A stretch of 64,000 nt of DNA from Bifidobacterium callitrichos DSM 23973 (GTDB lineage: Bacteria; Actinomycetota; Actinomycetes; Actinomycetales; Bifidobacteriaceae). This document shows positions 1 to 8,317 of this stretch, piece by piece (within the stretch, counting starts at the first letter, position 1; every line of letters begins with the position of its first letter). Where the stretch lies: contig NZ_JGYS01000005.1 of assembly GCF_000741175.1 (NCBI RefSeq), positions 1-64,000 of the forward strand, written 5' to 3'. Position numbers and translations under genes: made by a program. Under the pieces are notes generated by a model. It ran no database searches and was not told where the DNA came from. It saw only the letters and a list, made by a program, of their open reading frames with translations.

Positions 1-732
1 GCGGCCGAGGCGCAGCAGGCCGCCGAGGACGCGCAGCACGTCGACCCGTCGACGCTCGTCAAGACGAAGACAGAGGAAACACACCGCGACGTGAAGGTCG
101 GGGCGATCATCGAGAACTCCGTCTACCGGTCGATGGTGCTCATGAACGACTCGCTGGCCGAGAAGCTCGCCAACGACTACACGATGTTCACGATCATGCT
201 GTTCATCAACGCCGATTCCGGCGCGGACGTGGCCGCGGTCAAGGAGCGGCTCGTCAAGGCGGTCAAGCCGTTCTACGTGATCACCGTGCAGGACCGCGAC
301 GAGTTCAAGTCGTCGATGAGCTCGATGGTCGACCAGATCCTCATCATCCTGTACGCGCTACTCGCCCTGTCGATCGTGATCGCCGTGTTCGGCATCGTGA
401 ACACTTTGGCGTTGAGCGTGTCGGAGCGCACGAGGGAGATCGGCCTGTTGCGGGCGATCGGTACGTCACGCGGTCAGGTGCGCGGCATGCTCGCGATCGA
501 GGCGTCGCTGATCGCCGTGCTCGGCACGCTGCTCGGCCTCGTCGTCGGCGTCGGCGCGGGCGCGGTCATCCAGCGGGTGTACCAGTCCAACGGTCTGGAA
601 TGGCTCGCGGTGCCGTGGGACCAGCTGGGCGTGTTCCTCGCGCTGTCGATCGTCGTGGGCGTCATCGCCGCGCTGCCACCGGCGCGCCGCGCGCTGAAGG
701 TCCCTGTCCTCGACGCCGTCGCCACTGACTGA
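1..732 (+). CDS. ABC transporter permease, FtsX/MacB type (C-terminal part)
   Basis: The frame is open from the first base of the window, so the gene starts upstream; about 243 codons are visible. The visible part has an extracytoplasmic stretch followed by three hydrophobic segments, with the usual FtsX-family run 'NTLALSVSERTREIGLLRAI' just after the first of them. This is the C-terminal half of a FtsX-like permease, the family that works with an ATPase of the MacB/LolD type in export or envelope stress functions. The ATPase partner would lie upstream of the window. The substrate cannot be told from sequence. Family assignment is firm, role is not. Confidence 0.85.
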   Translation, partial: AAEAQQAAEDAQHVDPSTLVKTKTEETHRDVKVGAIIENSVYRSMVLMNDSLAEKLANDYTMFTIMLFINADSGADVAAVKERLVKAVKPFYVITVQDRDEFKSSMSSMVDQILIILYALLALSIVIAVFGIVNTLALSVSERTREIGLLRAIGTSRGQVRGMLAIEASLIAVLGTLLGLVVGVGAGAVIQRVYQSNGLEWLAVPWDQLGVFLALSIVVGVIAALPPARRALKVPVLDAVATD

Positions 733-796
733 CTGACGAGGCATTCCAGTGCAGAAAAAGGCATACCTGCCGTCCACCATTGAGGTGCAGAGCACA

Positions 797-1349
797 TTAT
801 TTCAAATCGAGGCTCTTGTCGTGTGTGTGGTTTGTTGGTGGTGGGTGTGGCAGGAAGAGGATGCTGTCGGTGCTTTTGCCGGAGGGAATGCGGACGGGTG
901 TGACGACGCTATCCCCCGTTTCGGTATCTATCGAGAGAATGCTTCCGATGGTTCTGACTCCCTTCGCCTCCGACATGGTTTCGTCCCTGACAAGAACAAG
1001 GACTTTACCCTGAGAGGAAATAGCCTGGGTGACATACTGAGTGCTCCTTATGGCCGGAATATCAAGACATTCGGAACGATCGACATCATACGTCTCATCG
1101 GAAATCGGGCATACCTGGGTGGAATCAACAACCCATGGCCGCCCTTGTACGGAAAGGAGAGATTGAAGGTCCGATTCCACTCGTACGCTCGCCATCCTGT
1201 CCAAGGTGACGGCATCAAAGACATCCATCTGTCTCGGCGATCCATTGAGATCGGTTCCAACAGCAAGAAGACGATCATTCCAGCGGCTTCTCGACCTTCA
1301 GCGAGAAACTGCGATAGGCTTCCGGCGTGGCGTCCGGGACGAGGTACAG
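797..1349 (-). pseudogene. Remnant of a gene, possibly for a beta-propeller-like protein
   Basis: Two minus-strand frames join into one protein-like stretch. Positions 1349-1278 read 'LYLVPDATPEAYRSFSLKVE' and onward to a TGA at 1277. A one-base shift there continues as 'DRLLAVGTDLNGSPRQ' and runs to the stop at 797. The first frame is closed upstream by a TAA at 1352-1350, with no start codon between. The 5' end of the gene is therefore missing and one extra base has broken the rest. Short strands such as 'GKVLVLVRDE' and 'GSILSIDTETGD' resemble propeller blades, but the family is not certain. The alternative is a small gene starting at the ATG at 1228 (143 codons). Confidence 0.55.
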
Positions 1350-1434
1350 TTAGAGGTACGTGACGACGGGCGGACGCGGTGGTCCGCCGCCGGTTCGTCC
1401 GTTAATCCGTACTGGTCTTACGTGGGGAGGAAAT

Positions 1435-1686
1435 ATGGCATTGCCGCAGTCGATTCCAAATGGTGCACGCATCGTCGTGCGCGTCATCGAGGGCGTGGAT
1501 CCGGCCGACGGGCGCACGAAGTTCCGCGACTACGTGGGGCATGTGCTCTCGTGGGACGGGCGCACGCTCGAACTGTCGCGGGACGCGGCCGCGAACGGCT
1601 CACGCCCGAAACAGCATGTGATGATCGATGCCGACACCATCGCCACGCTCAAGCCGGTGCCGGAGCGGCCCAAGCCCCGGCCGTAA
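1435..1686 (+). CDS. Small conserved hypothetical protein (83 aa)
   Basis: The ATG at 1435 is preceded by GGGGAGG five bases upstream, which decides this start over an earlier in-frame one at 1360. The product has 83 residues, starts 'MALPQSIPNGARIVVRVIEG' and looks like a compact beta-rich domain ('FRDYVGHVLSWDGRTLELSR') with a proline-rich basic end. I do not recognise a characterised family with certainty; proteins of this kind occur as uncharacterised genes in bifidobacteria. A perfect 7-bp hairpin (1369-1375 with 1382-1388) lies in the leader. The gene converges on tyrA with six bases between the stops. Confidence 0.7.
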   Translation: MALPQSIPNGARIVVRVIEGVDPADGRTKFRDYVGHVLSWDGRTLELSRDAAANGSRPKQHVMIDADTIATLKPVPERPKPRP

Positions 1687-1692
1687 ACGACC

Positions 1693-2763
1693 TTACAGCG
1701 CGGAACGCAGCTGGACGCGGACCGTGTGCGGGCCCGCGAACGCGATGATGTGCTCGCCACGGCGGGCCGAGTCCAGCAGGTCCGCCTGCCAGTGTTCCGG
1801 GGTGAAGTCGACGAGCCGCTCCTCATAGGCGAGATCGTCGGAAGTGTCATCCGCGCCATCCCCTCGCGCCGCGATGGCGCGCTGGCGTGCCTTGTAGTCG
1901 CGGAACGGCTGGCCTTCGGCGAAGAACGCCTTCATCGCGGCCGCATGCGGATCGGCCGCCTCCACCGGCACGGCGGCGGTCCGTTCGGCGTGGAGCAGAT
2001 CCGCGACGGCGTTCAGGCGCGCGGCCATGTCGCGCAGCAGCCCTTCGACGTTGGCCGCGTCCTCCTCGACCATCGCGCGTGTGCGGTCGGGGTCGGTCAG
2101 GGCGACGCGGGTCATGTCGCGCCAGCTGCCGGCGGCGAGCGCGGCGGCGATGTTGCGGTTCGGGTCGGCGGTGAGCTCGTTGATGAGGGCGGTGGCGACG
2201 ACGTGCGGCATGTGGCTGATCATCGCGGCGGCCTTGTCGTGCGTGTCGTCGTCGAGGACGATCACGCGGTTGCCGACGCCGTCGACGATGAGTCGTGCGA
2301 CGGCGAGGAACCGGTTGAAATCGGTGTCGGGCGTCACGGTGATCGCCCATAGGGCGTCGTCGTAGAGGGCCGGGTCGGCGGCCGTCCAGCCGGACAGTTC
2401 GTTGCCGGCCATCGGGTGCGCGCCGACGTAGCACTCCCCCAGCCCGGCCTCCTCGACCTGATCGCGCACCATGCCCTTGACGCTGCCCACGTCGGTGAGG
2501 GTGATGTTCGGCACGGCGTCGAGCAGGGGCTTCAATTCGGCGAGGATCGCGGGCATGGCCTTGAGCGGGTTGCACAGGACGATGACGTCCGGGCGGGCCT
2601 CGACGAGCGCGGCGAGCGTCGGCACGCAATGGATGCCGGCGCGTTCGGCCTCGGCGTACGGGTGCGGACGGTGGTTCCATGCGATGACCTTCACGCCGCG
2701 ATCGACGAGCCTGCGTGCGAGGGAGCCGCCGATCAGTCCCATGCCGACGATGCCGACGGTCAT
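1693..2763 (-). CDS. tyrA: Prephenate dehydrogenase
   Basis: Oxidises prephenate to 4-hydroxyphenylpyruvate with NAD in tyrosine synthesis. The N-terminus 'MTVGIVGMGLIGGSLARRL' is a dinucleotide-binding Rossmann fold, followed by the helical prephenate dehydrogenase domain ('GAHPMAGNELSGW', 'MISHMPHVVATAL'). The start at 2763 is chosen because the fold begins there and GGGGGAG lies about eight bases upstream; the open frame runs much further upstream only because of high GC. With 356 residues the length is usual for a TyrA, with an extra tail of about 60 residues. It follows pheA on the same strand after a 92-bp gap that holds two hairpins, so the two are probably co-transcribed. Confidence 0.93.
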   Translation of the reverse strand: MTVGIVGMGLIGGSLARRLVDRGVKVIAWNHRPHPYAEAERAGIHCVPTLAALVEARPDVIVLCNPLKAMPAILAELKPLLDAVPNITLTDVGSVKGMVRDQVEEAGLGECYVGAHPMAGNELSGWTAADPALYDDALWAITVTPDTDFNRFLAVARLIVDGVGNRVIVLDDDTHDKAAAMISHMPHVVATALINELTADPNRNIAAALAAGSWRDMTRVALTDPDRTRAMVEEDAANVEGLLRDMAARLNAVADLLHAERTAAVPVEAADPHAAAMKAFFAEGQPFRDYKARQRAIAARGDGADDTSDDLAYEERLVDFTPEHWQADLLDSARRGEHIIAFAGPHTVRVQLRSAL

Positions 2764-2779
2764 CGAGGTCTCTCCCCCA

Positions 2780-2815
2780 GTCAGCTTCGCTGACAGCCCC
2801 CTCGTCAGAGGGGGC
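2780..2815. repeat. Double hairpin element between pheA and tyrA
   Basis: Two perfect hairpins stand side by side: GTCAGC-TTC-GCTGAC (2780-2794) and GCCCCCTC-GTCA-GAGGGGGC (2796-2815). The first has relatives at 42349-42363 and 42436-42454 elsewhere in the window, so it looks like a dispersed palindromic repeat and not a gene-specific attenuator. No T-run follows on the minus strand. Confidence 0.6.
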
Positions 2816-2855
2816 CGAACATCCGCACGATTGCTCGTGCCTGCTTCGTGCTTCT

Positions 2856-3872
2856 CTACCACAGCAGTTCCCTTTCCACGGTGGCGGCCGTCTGCCAGTC
2901 GCGTTCGATGCGCATCGCGTCGAGATGCACGCCGCCCTGGGGCAGCATCCATGCGTCGACCGGCGGGTTGGGTCTCTCGCGTCTCGGATACACGGCGAGG
3001 GTCTTGAGCCAGATGCCGTGCGTGGCGAGCGTTTCGAGGACTTCGCGGAAGCGCGGCTCCCATGGGGCGGCGTCGAGCGTGTCGATGAAGCTGTAGGTGC
3101 CGTCGTGGCCCTTGATGGGCCGGGACATGAAGCTGGTCATGTTGAGGCCCGCGTCGCGCAGGATGTCGAGCACGTTGGCGACGACGCCCGGACCGGTGAC
3201 GAGCGGGATGAACGTGATGATGGTTTCGAACTCCCCGGTGCCGTGCTTGCGGAACCTCGAGGACAGGTCGCGTACGTCGTCTCGTCGGGCGAGGACGAGG
3301 AATTCGGTGCGGGCGCCCTCGAAGTCCTGCACGCGTTCGGCGAGCGTGTCAAGACCGTACAGGTCGCCGCAGATGCGCGGGCCGAACGCGATGCGTCCCG
3401 GCTTCAGGTCGCGGCATGCAGCGGCGTTGGAGGATGCGGGGACCGCCCTGAGATGATGTTCGGCGATGAAGCGCTTGCACTGCGCGAGTCCGTGTGAGTG
3501 TGCGGAGACGATGACGGGTTCGTCTCCCCCATGTCCGTTCAGCGGATCGTCGCCCGCCACGGCGAACGCGTCGAAGGCGACGTCGACGCCCACGCGCGCG
3601 AATCCGGCGAGATCGGTCGAGTCGATCAGGGCGTCGAGGTTCGGCACCACGTACCCCTCGACGTTGTTCTCCCATGCGATGACGCCCCAGCCGCGCCCCT
3701 GCTGGACGGCGTCGATGATGGCGGGGACGTCGGACAGGGCGGTCAGCGTGATCTCGCCGTCATCGTCTTCGTCGCCGCCGACGTACGGTCGCAGCTGGTC
3801 GGCGGCCTCCATCGCCGCCTGATGGGTGAAGGTGCCTTCCGGCCCCAGGTAGAACAGTTCCTTACATGCCAT
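2856..3872 (-). CDS. pheA: Prephenate dehydratase
   Basis: Converts prephenate to phenylpyruvate in phenylalanine synthesis. Residues 1-205 form the catalytic domain: 'LGPEGTFTHQAA' near the N-terminus, 'GWGVIAWENNVEGYV', and the segment 'RTEFLVLARR' at about 188-197, which carries the threonine of the family's catalytic T-R-F-type motif. Residues about 215-300 are an ACT domain ('TGPGVVANVLDILRDAGLN', 'ESRP'-like 'MSRPIKGHDGTYSFID'), the usual site of phenylalanine feedback. At 338 residues it is a stand-alone dehydratase without a chorismate mutase domain. AGGAG stands just before the ATG. Confidence 0.95.
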   Translation of the reverse strand: MACKELFYLGPEGTFTHQAAMEAADQLRPYVGGDEDDDGEITLTALSDVPAIIDAVQQGRGWGVIAWENNVEGYVVPNLDALIDSTDLAGFARVGVDVAFDAFAVAGDDPLNGHGGDEPVIVSAHSHGLAQCKRFIAEHHLRAVPASSNAAACRDLKPGRIAFGPRICGDLYGLDTLAERVQDFEGARTEFLVLARRDDVRDLSSRFRKHGTGEFETIITFIPLVTGPGVVANVLDILRDAGLNMTSFMSRPIKGHDGTYSFIDTLDAAPWEPRFREVLETLATHGIWLKTLAVYPRRERPNPPVDAWMLPQGGVHLDAMRIERDWQTAATVERELLW

Positions 3873-3891
3873 AGGCTCCTACTGTAGCGGC

Positions 3892-3918
3892 CGTGGGGTC
3901 GGACAGGCCGACCCCACG
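3892..3918 (-). terminator. GC-rich hairpin between the GH31 gene and pheA
   Basis: Perfect 11-bp arms CGTGGGGTCGG and CCGACCCCACG with a 5-nt loop, placed between the end of the GH31 gene and the start of pheA on the minus strand. There is no T-run, so termination is possible but not proven; it could also be a transcript-stabilising stem. Confidence 0.5.
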
Positions 3919-3959
3919 CGCACATCGTGGAACCGATTGGCGAATGTACGGTTGTACGC

Positions 3960-6545
3960 TCAGGAGCGCAGCAGGATCTCCGCGAGCGCTCCGGACACCG
4001 CTTCGGGCATGTCACTGACCCAGAAGTCGTTGTCGTAGCGGGGGCCTCGGTCCAGCGTGCGGATCGCGTCGAGCGCGTGCACGCCGAGCTCCCTGACCGC
4101 GTTCAGCGCGAGCTCCTTGGTGCGGTAGCGCATCTGGGCGTGCAGAAGCAGGTCCATGACGTCCGATTCGATCGGGTTGTCGGCGATGGCGAGGCCGCCG
4201 GGGACCGTGATGCGCAGACCCGCCTGCGAGGAGACGTCGGACACATGCACCGACAGGCTCATCGTCGCCTCGTCGTACGTCACGTCCGGCGTGCCGTCAC
4301 ACGGCTGTCCGCCGCAGCGCACCTGCACGTCGGCGGCCGACACCGGCGCGACGCCGCGGAACACGATGGTCCACTCGCGCCTGTCCGGAACGACATCCGC
4401 ATCACCCGACACCGGGGCAATGGACAGGCTGCTCGACATGCGAGGGCCGTTCCCGGGCGCTTCCTCGCAGTCGTCGGCGTCACGCCACGCGAACGAGATC
4501 GAGGTCCTGGCGGCGGCCGAATCCCGCGTGCCGTCGTCCTCACGCAACGTGAACGCACCGTCGGCTCCGGGGAAGACGACCACCTCCAGGGCGTTCGGAT
4601 TGCCGACCGAGTTCACCGCGGGGTCGCCGGCGTCCGCCACCCTCTGCAACGGCACGATGCCGCCGGCCTTGGCGAACACGGGGATCCGGTCGATGCCACG
4701 CCACGCCTCGAGCCGTCGTCCGACGCCCGAGACCGTATGCGAGACATATCGGCGTCCGTCGAAGAAGTCGAACCATTCGCCGTCGGGCAGCCACACCTCG
4801 GCGCGGCCGCGTTGCGCCGCACGGTCGTTCGCCTCGACGATCGGGGCGACGATCAGCTCGGTGCCGAATCGGAACTCGTTCGGCACCTCGTATGCGTTGG
4901 CGGTGTCGGGCGACTGCCAGTACATCGGTTCCACCAGTGGCCTGCCGTCATGCGCCGCACGCCAGTCCATCGTGTACAGGTAGGGCAGCATCGCATGTCG
5001 CAGCCGCAGCATACCGGTCATCGATTCGCGCACGGCGGGCTCGAAGTTCCACGGCTCCTTGCCGGCAAACGGCAACTTGGAGGAATGCAGACGGTTGATC
5101 GGGCTGAACGTGCCGAGCTGGTACCAGCGGGCCTCGAGCTCCTCGTCACGGTAGCCGAACATATGGCCGCCGATGTCATGACTCCACCACCCGTAGCCGA
5201 TGTTCGAGGCGGTGGCGGTGAAGTACGGCTGGAACCTGAGCGATTCCCAGGTCACGATCGTGTCCCCGGAGAAGCCGACCGGGTACCGGTGCGATCCGGG
5301 GCCCGCGTATCGGGAGAAGGTGATCGGCCAGCGGCCGTCTCGACCGGAGTCGAGGTAGTGCATGTGGTTGAGCATCCACAGCGGGTCGAGGCCCTTCTGA
5401 CGGGTGACGCCGCCCTGCTGCCAGTCGATCCACCAGAAGTCGACGCCCTCGTCCTCCAGCGCGTGATGCATGGCGAAGTACGCATCCATGTAGTCCGGAC
5501 TGGTCAGGTCGCATTCGATGCTCTCACCGCTCGCCGGATCGATGCCGACGCGCTTGGCGACTGCCGGATAGGCGTCCTCGTACGCGCGCACGCCGTCGCG
5601 CGGGTGCACGTTGAGCGTGGTCTTGAGTCCGCGCTCGTGCAGGGATTCGAGGAACGCCGGCGGATCGGGGAACAGTTTGCGGTTCCATGTGTATCCGGTC
5701 CATCCGGAACCGTATTTCGGGTCGACGTCGTCGACCAGATGCCAGTCCATGTCGATCACGGACGTGGTGAACGGGATGCCTTCGCGCTTGAACCGGTCCA
5801 TGAGGTTCAGGTAGCTTTCCTGCGTGTACCGGTAGTAGCGGCTCCACCAGTTGCCGAGCGCCCATCGCGGCAGCAGCGGCGTGGGGCCGGTGAGCCGGTA
5901 GAAGTCGTGTACGGCCTCGATGTAGCGGTGCCCGTAGCCGAAGAAGTACAGGTCCGTCTCCCCGTTTGTGCGAGGCTCGACCCAACTGCCGAACGGATTG
6001 CGTTTGCCGTCGACCTCGTCCGCCTCGACGATGATGTTGGACTTCGAGTCGTCGATCACGGCCCAGCCGTCGCGGGAGATGACGCCGTCGCCGAGCGGGA
6101 TCTCGCCGTCGGCCTCGTCGAGCGTGCGGGCGGTGCCCTTGAGGTTGCCGCTCTGCGCGTCGCCGTAATGCCACGTGTTGAACTGGGTGTCGGAGACGCC
6201 CTTGACCACGACGCTCAATCCCTCCTTGCTGAAGGGACGCCTGTCGTAGGTGATGTACAGCGAATCGGTGTCGATGATGACCCGGCCGTCGCGTTCGGTG
6301 AGCGTGTAGCGCACGTCCTCGCCGAGATCGCGGTTGAGCACGGTCTGGGTCGGACGGTCCTCGAACACGCCGTCGTCCGACCATTCGAAGCGGACGAGCG
6401 ATGCGGTGATCATCGTGATGCGCCAGCGGTCGCCGCGGATGACGGAGTCGGCGCGCGCGAGCGGCTTCGCATCGACCTTGAAGTCCTTCGGATCGGGAGA
6501 CTGCGTGTCCAAGCCGGTTTGCGGCGCGATATGCGATGCTGTCAT
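3960..6545 (-). CDS. GH31 family glycosidase (alpha-glycosidase)
   Basis: An 861-residue cytoplasmic enzyme of glycoside hydrolase family 31, with no signal peptide. An N-terminal beta domain precedes the (beta/alpha)8 barrel. The nucleophile strand reads 'VDFWWIDWQQGG' (aspartate near residue 371) in place of the common WNDMNE form, and the acid/base strand is 'GFSGDTIVTWESL' (near 425), followed by 'IGYGWWSHDIGGHMFG'. The C-terminal part is beta-rich. It is the last gene of an operon with a binding protein and two permeases, so it probably cleaves an imported alpha-linked oligosaccharide. The unusual nucleophile motif puts it outside the classical alpha-glucosidases, and I cannot name the substrate. 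Confidence 0.9.
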   Translation of the reverse strand: MTASHIAPQTGLDTQSPDPKDFKVDAKPLARADSVIRGDRWRITMITASLVRFEWSDDGVFEDRPTQTVLNRDLGEDVRYTLTERDGRVIIDTDSLYITYDRRPFSKEGLSVVVKGVSDTQFNTWHYGDAQSGNLKGTARTLDEADGEIPLGDGVISRDGWAVIDDSKSNIIVEADEVDGKRNPFGSWVEPRTNGETDLYFFGYGHRYIEAVHDFYRLTGPTPLLPRWALGNWWSRYYRYTQESYLNLMDRFKREGIPFTTSVIDMDWHLVDDVDPKYGSGWTGYTWNRKLFPDPPAFLESLHERGLKTTLNVHPRDGVRAYEDAYPAVAKRVGIDPASGESIECDLTSPDYMDAYFAMHHALEDEGVDFWWIDWQQGGVTRQKGLDPLWMLNHMHYLDSGRDGRWPITFSRYAGPGSHRYPVGFSGDTIVTWESLRFQPYFTATASNIGYGWWSHDIGGHMFGYRDEELEARWYQLGTFSPINRLHSSKLPFAGKEPWNFEPAVRESMTGMLRLRHAMLPYLYTMDWRAAHDGRPLVEPMYWQSPDTANAYEVPNEFRFGTELIVAPIVEANDRAAQRGRAEVWLPDGEWFDFFDGRRYVSHTVSGVGRRLEAWRGIDRIPVFAKAGGIVPLQRVADAGDPAVNSVGNPNALEVVVFPGADGAFTLREDDGTRDSAAARTSISFAWRDADDCEEAPGNGPRMSSSLSIAPVSGDADVVPDRREWTIVFRGVAPVSAADVQVRCGGQPCDGTPDVTYDEATMSLSVHVSDVSSQAGLRITVPGGLAIADNPIESDVMDLLLHAQMRYRTKELALNAVRELGVHALDAIRTLDRGPRYDNDFWVSDMPEAVSGALAEILLRS

Positions 6546-6558
6546 GGTCGTTGTCCTT

Positions 6559-7380
6559 TCACTTGCCGGAACCGGTGGCGATGCCGGCGATGAACTGCTT
6601 CTGGAAGCACATGTACACGATAACCACCGGGATGATCGCCACCGAGGTGGCCGCGAACAGTCCGCCGTAGTCGGTGCCGTACTGGCCGGAGAACATCTTG
6701 AGGCCGACCGACAGCAGCTGCTTGTCGTCGTCGGTGATCATGAGGAACGGCCACAGGTAGTCCTCCCAGTTCCACAGGAACGTGAAGATCGCGAGCGCGG
6801 CGATGGAGTTGCGGCTCATCGGCAGCACGACCTGATGGAAGATGCGCCAGTCGCTGGCGCCGTCGAGACGCGCCGCCTCGATGATCTCGTCGGAGATGCC
6901 GCCGATGGACTGGCGGAACAGGAACACGCCGAATCCGGAGACCAGACCGGGGATGATGAGCGCACGGTAGGTGTCGAGCCAGCCGAACTGGACCATCATG
7001 TCGTACTGCGGGATGATGGTGACGGCCCACGGCAGCATCATGGTGGCGAGCACCATGCCGAACAGCAGGTTGCGTCCGCGGAAGTGCAGCTTGGAGAACA
7101 CGTAGCCGAGCACGGCGCTGATGTAGATGATGAGCAGGGTCTTGAGGCTGGCCACGAACAGGGAGTTCGCGAACAGGCGCAGGAAGTTGAACTTGTCCTG
7201 GATGTTGATGTAGTTGTCGATCGTGCTGGGCGTGGGGAACACGCCGCCGGTGAGCTTGACGATCTCGCTGTTGGGTGCGAACGAGGAGACCAGCATCCAG
7301 ATGAACGGGATGATGGTGACGGCCGCAAGCACGAACAGCAGTGCGGTGACGATGACCGATGCGATGGTGTTCCTCTTCAT
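6559..7380 (-). CDS. Sugar ABC transporter permease (MalG type)
   Basis: Inner-membrane permease of a CUT1-type carbohydrate importer, 273 residues, about six hydrophobic segments. The cytoplasmic ATPase-contact loop 'EAARLDGASDWRIFHQVVLP' fits the EAA motif of the family. The start at 7380 overlaps the stop of the upstream permease in an ATGA, so the two are translationally coupled. The open frame upstream of this is a shadow in the neighbouring gene. No ATPase gene is present in the locus, as is common for bifidobacterial sugar importers that share an MsiK-like ATPase encoded elsewhere. Confidence 0.93.
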   Translation of the reverse strand: MKRNTIASVIVTALLFVLAAVTIIPFIWMLVSSFAPNSEIVKLTGGVFPTPSTIDNYINIQDKFNFLRLFANSLFVASLKTLLIIYISAVLGYVFSKLHFRGRNLLFGMVLATMMLPWAVTIIPQYDMMVQFGWLDTYRALIIPGLVSGFGVFLFRQSIGGISDEIIEAARLDGASDWRIFHQVVLPMSRNSIAALAIFTFLWNWEDYLWPFLMITDDDKQLLSVGLKMFSGQYGTDYGGLFAATSVAIIPVVIVYMCFQKQFIAGIATGSGK

Positions 7381-8309
7381 CGTGTTTCCTCCAGATTGTC
7401 GCCGGACGCCTTGAACATGAGCAGGGTGAGCACGCCGGTCAGTGCGAACAGGATGACGCTCATCGCGGAGGCGACGCCGAAGTTGTACTTCTGGAACGCC
7501 TGGTCGTAGATGAGGTAGCTGATGGTGTAGGTGTCGGTGCCCGGTCCGCCGCCGGTCATCACGAGGATCTGCACGTAGGCCTGCAGGTAGCTGATGAGCG
7601 AGGTGATGACGATGAGCAGTGTGGTCGGGCGCAGCAGCGGCAGGGTGATCGAGCGGAACGTCTGCCATTTGTTGGCGCCGTCGAGGGAGACGGCCTCGTA
7701 GACGTCCTTCGGCAGGGACATGATGCCGCCCATGTACAGGACGGTGGCGTAGCCGAAGTCCTTCCAGATGGTCATGATGATGATCGCCGGCATGGCCCAC
7801 TTGGAGTCGTTGAGCCAGCTGATGTCGAGGCCGGTGATCTTGTCGATCATGCCGAACTGCGGGTCGAACATCCACATCCAGACGAACGAGACGGCCACGA
7901 GCGGCGTGATGGTGGGCATGTAGAACAGGCCGCGCAGCGAGTCCTTCGCCTTGACGAGTTTGGAGGTCAGGAGCATGGCGAGCGCCAGGCCGATGACCAC
8001 GCGGAACAGGATCGAGAAGAAGGAGAACACGGCGGTGTTCCAGATCGACTTCCAGAACAGTGAGTCGGTGAGGACCTGGGCGAAGTTGTCCAGACCGACC
8101 CAGTTGTAGGTGTCGGTCAGCGGATTCCATTCATGCAGGCTGCCGGCGAACGCCTTGAAGATCGGGTAGGCCATGAACACCGCGAAGTACGCGATGAGGA
8201 GCACCACCGACACGTTGCGCATGGACAGGATGTCGCCAAGCGCAAGGTGCCTGCGTGCCGGCGTCGAGGTCGTGTGTCGTGACTTGGATGTTGACGTTGA
8301 CATTGCCAT
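7377..8309 (-). CDS. Sugar ABC transporter permease (MalF type)
   Basis: First permease of the importer, 310 residues. A Thr/Ser-rich cytoplasmic N-terminus (residues 1-30) leads into six hydrophobic segments; the EAA loop is 'YEAVSLDGANKWQTFRSITL'. It follows the binding-protein gene by eight bases and overlaps the next permease by four, which makes a single operon with the GH31 enzyme. The position after the binding protein and the length are usual for the MalF-like partner. Confidence 0.93.
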   Translation of the reverse strand: MAMSTSTSKSRHTTSTPARRHLALGDILSMRNVSVVLLIAYFAVFMAYPIFKAFAGSLHEWNPLTDTYNWVGLDNFAQVLTDSLFWKSIWNTAVFSFFSILFRVVIGLALAMLLTSKLVKAKDSLRGLFYMPTITPLVAVSFVWMWMFDPQFGMIDKITGLDISWLNDSKWAMPAIIIMTIWKDFGYATVLYMGGIMSLPKDVYEAVSLDGANKWQTFRSITLPLLRPTTLLIVITSLISYLQAYVQILVMTGGGPGTDTYTISYLIYDQAFQKYNFGVASAMSVILFALTGVLTLLMFKASGDNLEETR

Positions 8310-8317
8310 GTCTCCTT

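Noticed and set aside
749-1363. 204-codon plus-strand frame over the remnant gene
   Set aside because: The minus-strand reading gives better codon use and protein-like sequence in two joined frames.
3927-6593. 888-codon plus-strand open frame opposite the GH31 gene
   Set aside because: It mirrors the codon bias of the minus-strand GH31 gene, has no ribosome site and encodes an Arg/Val/Gly/Asp-rich shadow with no domain.
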